Assembly: GCF_009769735.1 (NCBI RefSeq)
Contig: NZ_WSRO01000002.1
Location: forward strand, 930,001-994,000
Reading direction: 5' to 3'
From: Streptomyces sp. BA2
Lineage (GTDB): Bacteria; Actinomycetota; Actinomycetes; Streptomycetales; Streptomycetaceae
Length of the DNA stretch: 64,000 bases
Numbering within the stretch: the first letter of the stretch is position 1; each line of letters begins with the position of its first letter. Positions 63,253-64,000 of this stretch are shown here, one piece after another. Under the pieces are notes generated by a model. The model made no database searches, was not told the DNA's origin, and worked only from the letters and a program-made list of their open reading frames with translations. Both the position numbers and the translations under genes were made by a program.

Positions 63253-63873
63253 ATGGCGAAGTATTTTGACGTGCACCCCGAGAACCCCCAGCAGCGCAGC
63301 ATCAGCACCGTGGCCGACAGCATCCGCTCCGGTGCGCTGATCGCGTATCCGACGGACTCCTGTTTCGCGCTCGGCTGCCAGCTGGGCAACCGCGACGGCC
63401 TCGACCGGATCCGGAAGATCCGGAACCTCGACGATCGCCACCACTTCACCCTGGTGTGCGAGAACTTCGCGCAGCTGGGCCAGTTCGTGCACGTCGACAA
63501 CGACGTGTTCCGTGCGATCAAGGCGGCCACGCCGGGCAGTTACACCTTCATCCTGCCCGCGACGAAGGAGGTGCCGCGCCAGCTCCTGCACCCGAAGAAG
63601 AAGACGGTCGGTGTCCGGATTCCCGACCACGTCGTCACGCAGGCCCTGCTCGCCGAGCTCGGTGAGCCGCTGCTCTCCAGCACTCTGCTCCTGCCCGACG
63701 AGGAGGAGCCGCTGACCCAGGGCTGGGAGATCAAGGAACGCCTCGACCATGTGGTGGACGCCGTGGTCGACTCGGGCGACTGCGGTACGAGCCCGACCAC
63801 GGTCATCGACTTCTCCGGCGGCGAGGCCGAGATCGTGCGCCGGGGTGCGGGCGACACCTCGCGGTTCGAGTAG
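63253..63873 (+). CDS. L-threonylcarbamoyladenylate synthase (Sua5/YciO/YrdC family)
   Basis: A 206-residue protein. ATP/threonine-binding motifs include GALIAYPTDSCFALGC, KIRNLDDRHHFTLVCENFA and TPGSYTFILPATKEVPR, and the end SPTTVIDFSGGEAEIVRRG is typical. It supplies threonylcarbamoyl-AMP for tRNA t6A37, or is a YciO-type paralogue. The ATG lacks a strong ribosome site. It converges on alkB with a gap of nine bases. Confidence 0.92.
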   Translation: MAKYFDVHPENPQQRSISTVADSIRSGALIAYPTDSCFALGCQLGNRDGLDRIRKIRNLDDRHHFTLVCENFAQLGQFVHVDNDVFRAIKAATPGSYTFILPATKEVPRQLLHPKKKTVGVRIPDHVVTQALLAELGEPLLSSTLLLPDEEEPLTQGWEIKERLDHVVDAVVDSGDCGTSPTTVIDFSGGEAEIVRRGAGDTSRFE

Positions 63874-63882
63874 TCGCCGGGG

Positions 63883-64000
63883 TCAGTCGGTGAGGCCGGT
63901 GACCCGCATCGTGATGTTCAGGCGGCCCGAGGTCAGGCCGGTGGCGGGGTCCGCGGTGCCTTCGTGGACCTTGGGCACGCCGTGGAAGATGTAGCGCGAG
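63883..64000 (-). CDS. alkB: Alpha-ketoglutarate-dependent DNA repair dioxygenase, 3' end
   Basis: Only the last 38 codons are in the window: SRYIFHGVPKVHEG, then GLTSGRLNITMRVTGLTD. The Tyr-x-x-HGVPK segment supplies the distal iron-binding His, and RLNIT-x-R is the 2-oxoglutarate-binding end of AlkB proteins. The rest lies beyond base 64000. Confidence 0.8.
   Translation of the reverse strand, partial: SRYIFHGVPKVHEGTADPATGLTSGRLNITMRVTGLTD

Noticed and set aside
62127..63530. Upstream extension of the AraC frame to 63530
   Set aside because: The extra residues are antisense to the PP2C gene and lack domain similarity; the ATG at 62126 has a good ribosome site.

Overview
The window is high-GC actinobacterial DNA, almost certainly from a Streptomyces chromosome. 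The codon third positions are G/C, GTG and TTG starts with AGGAGG-type ribosome sites are common, and ATGA/GTGA stop-start overlaps are frequent. The gene content is typical of the genus: a streptogrisin-type protease, DUF5988, DUF6766, a CsbD-like protein, a PAS-GAF-SpoIIE-HATPase phosphatase, a cobalamin-binding MerR regulator divergent from an ECF sigma factor, PaaX, TerC and many exported hydrolases. No rRNA, tRNA, CRISPR array, intact transposase or phage module was seen.

Region 1 (1-13.4 kb) is accessory and partly decayed. A TetR regulator and its coupled membrane protein (1-1535) precede a possible small biosynthetic cluster: DUF5988 with a coupled 34-residue peptide, HAD hydrolases and an FkbM methyltransferase on the minus strand, and a lyase, a JAMM-like protein, an O-methyltransferase, an alcohol dehydrogenase and a second methyltransferase on the plus strand. 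Several genes here lack pieces. A third HAD gene and the lyase have both lost their 5' ends at one junction near 5431. The second methyltransferase, a cold-shock gene, an SDR gene and a SigJ-like sigma gene carry deletions or frame breaks. An apparently intact gamma-butyrobetaine-hydroxylase-like dioxygenase sits among them.

Region 2 (13.7-31 kb) is mostly intact: a dienelactone-hydrolase-like protein without its usual nucleophile, a PRC-barrel protein, a universal stress protein, an alpha/beta hydrolase divergent from a GNAT-PaaX pair across a striking dyad, TerC with a zinc-ribbon microprotein, a xanthine-dehydrogenase operon (xdhA-xdhB-xdhC), a SpoIIE-type phosphatase, an aldo/keto reductase and a semialdehyde dehydrogenase.

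Region 3 (31-49 kb) holds a GT-C type membrane glycosyltransferase, an exported serine hydrolase, a DinB protein, a TetR regulator divergent from an exported agmatine deiminase, a streptogrisin protease, a WYL regulator divergent from a VOC protein, a lipoprotein/microprotein/DUF6766 operon, a type-5 uracil-DNA glycosylase coupled to an isochorismatase-like hydrolase, a carboxylesterase, YceI, PobA, a chloramphenicol-phosphotransferase-like kinase and a second PRC-barrel protein.

Region 4 (49-64 kb) contains an ATP-grasp ligase/CocE hydrolase pair, an overlapping methyltransferase/CDGSH/haem-oxygenase-like diiron oxidase operon, a LitR/LitS-like light-response pair, two exported cell-wall or peptide-active proteins, an ArsR-type regulator, a TIGR04222 remnant, an exported intradiol dioxygenase behind an AraC regulator, a PP2C phosphatase, a Sua5/YrdC protein and the 3' end of alkB.

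A recurring oddity is a set of short 9-bp tandem arrays (six or more) placed in linkers, tails and intergenic DNA of unrelated genes.
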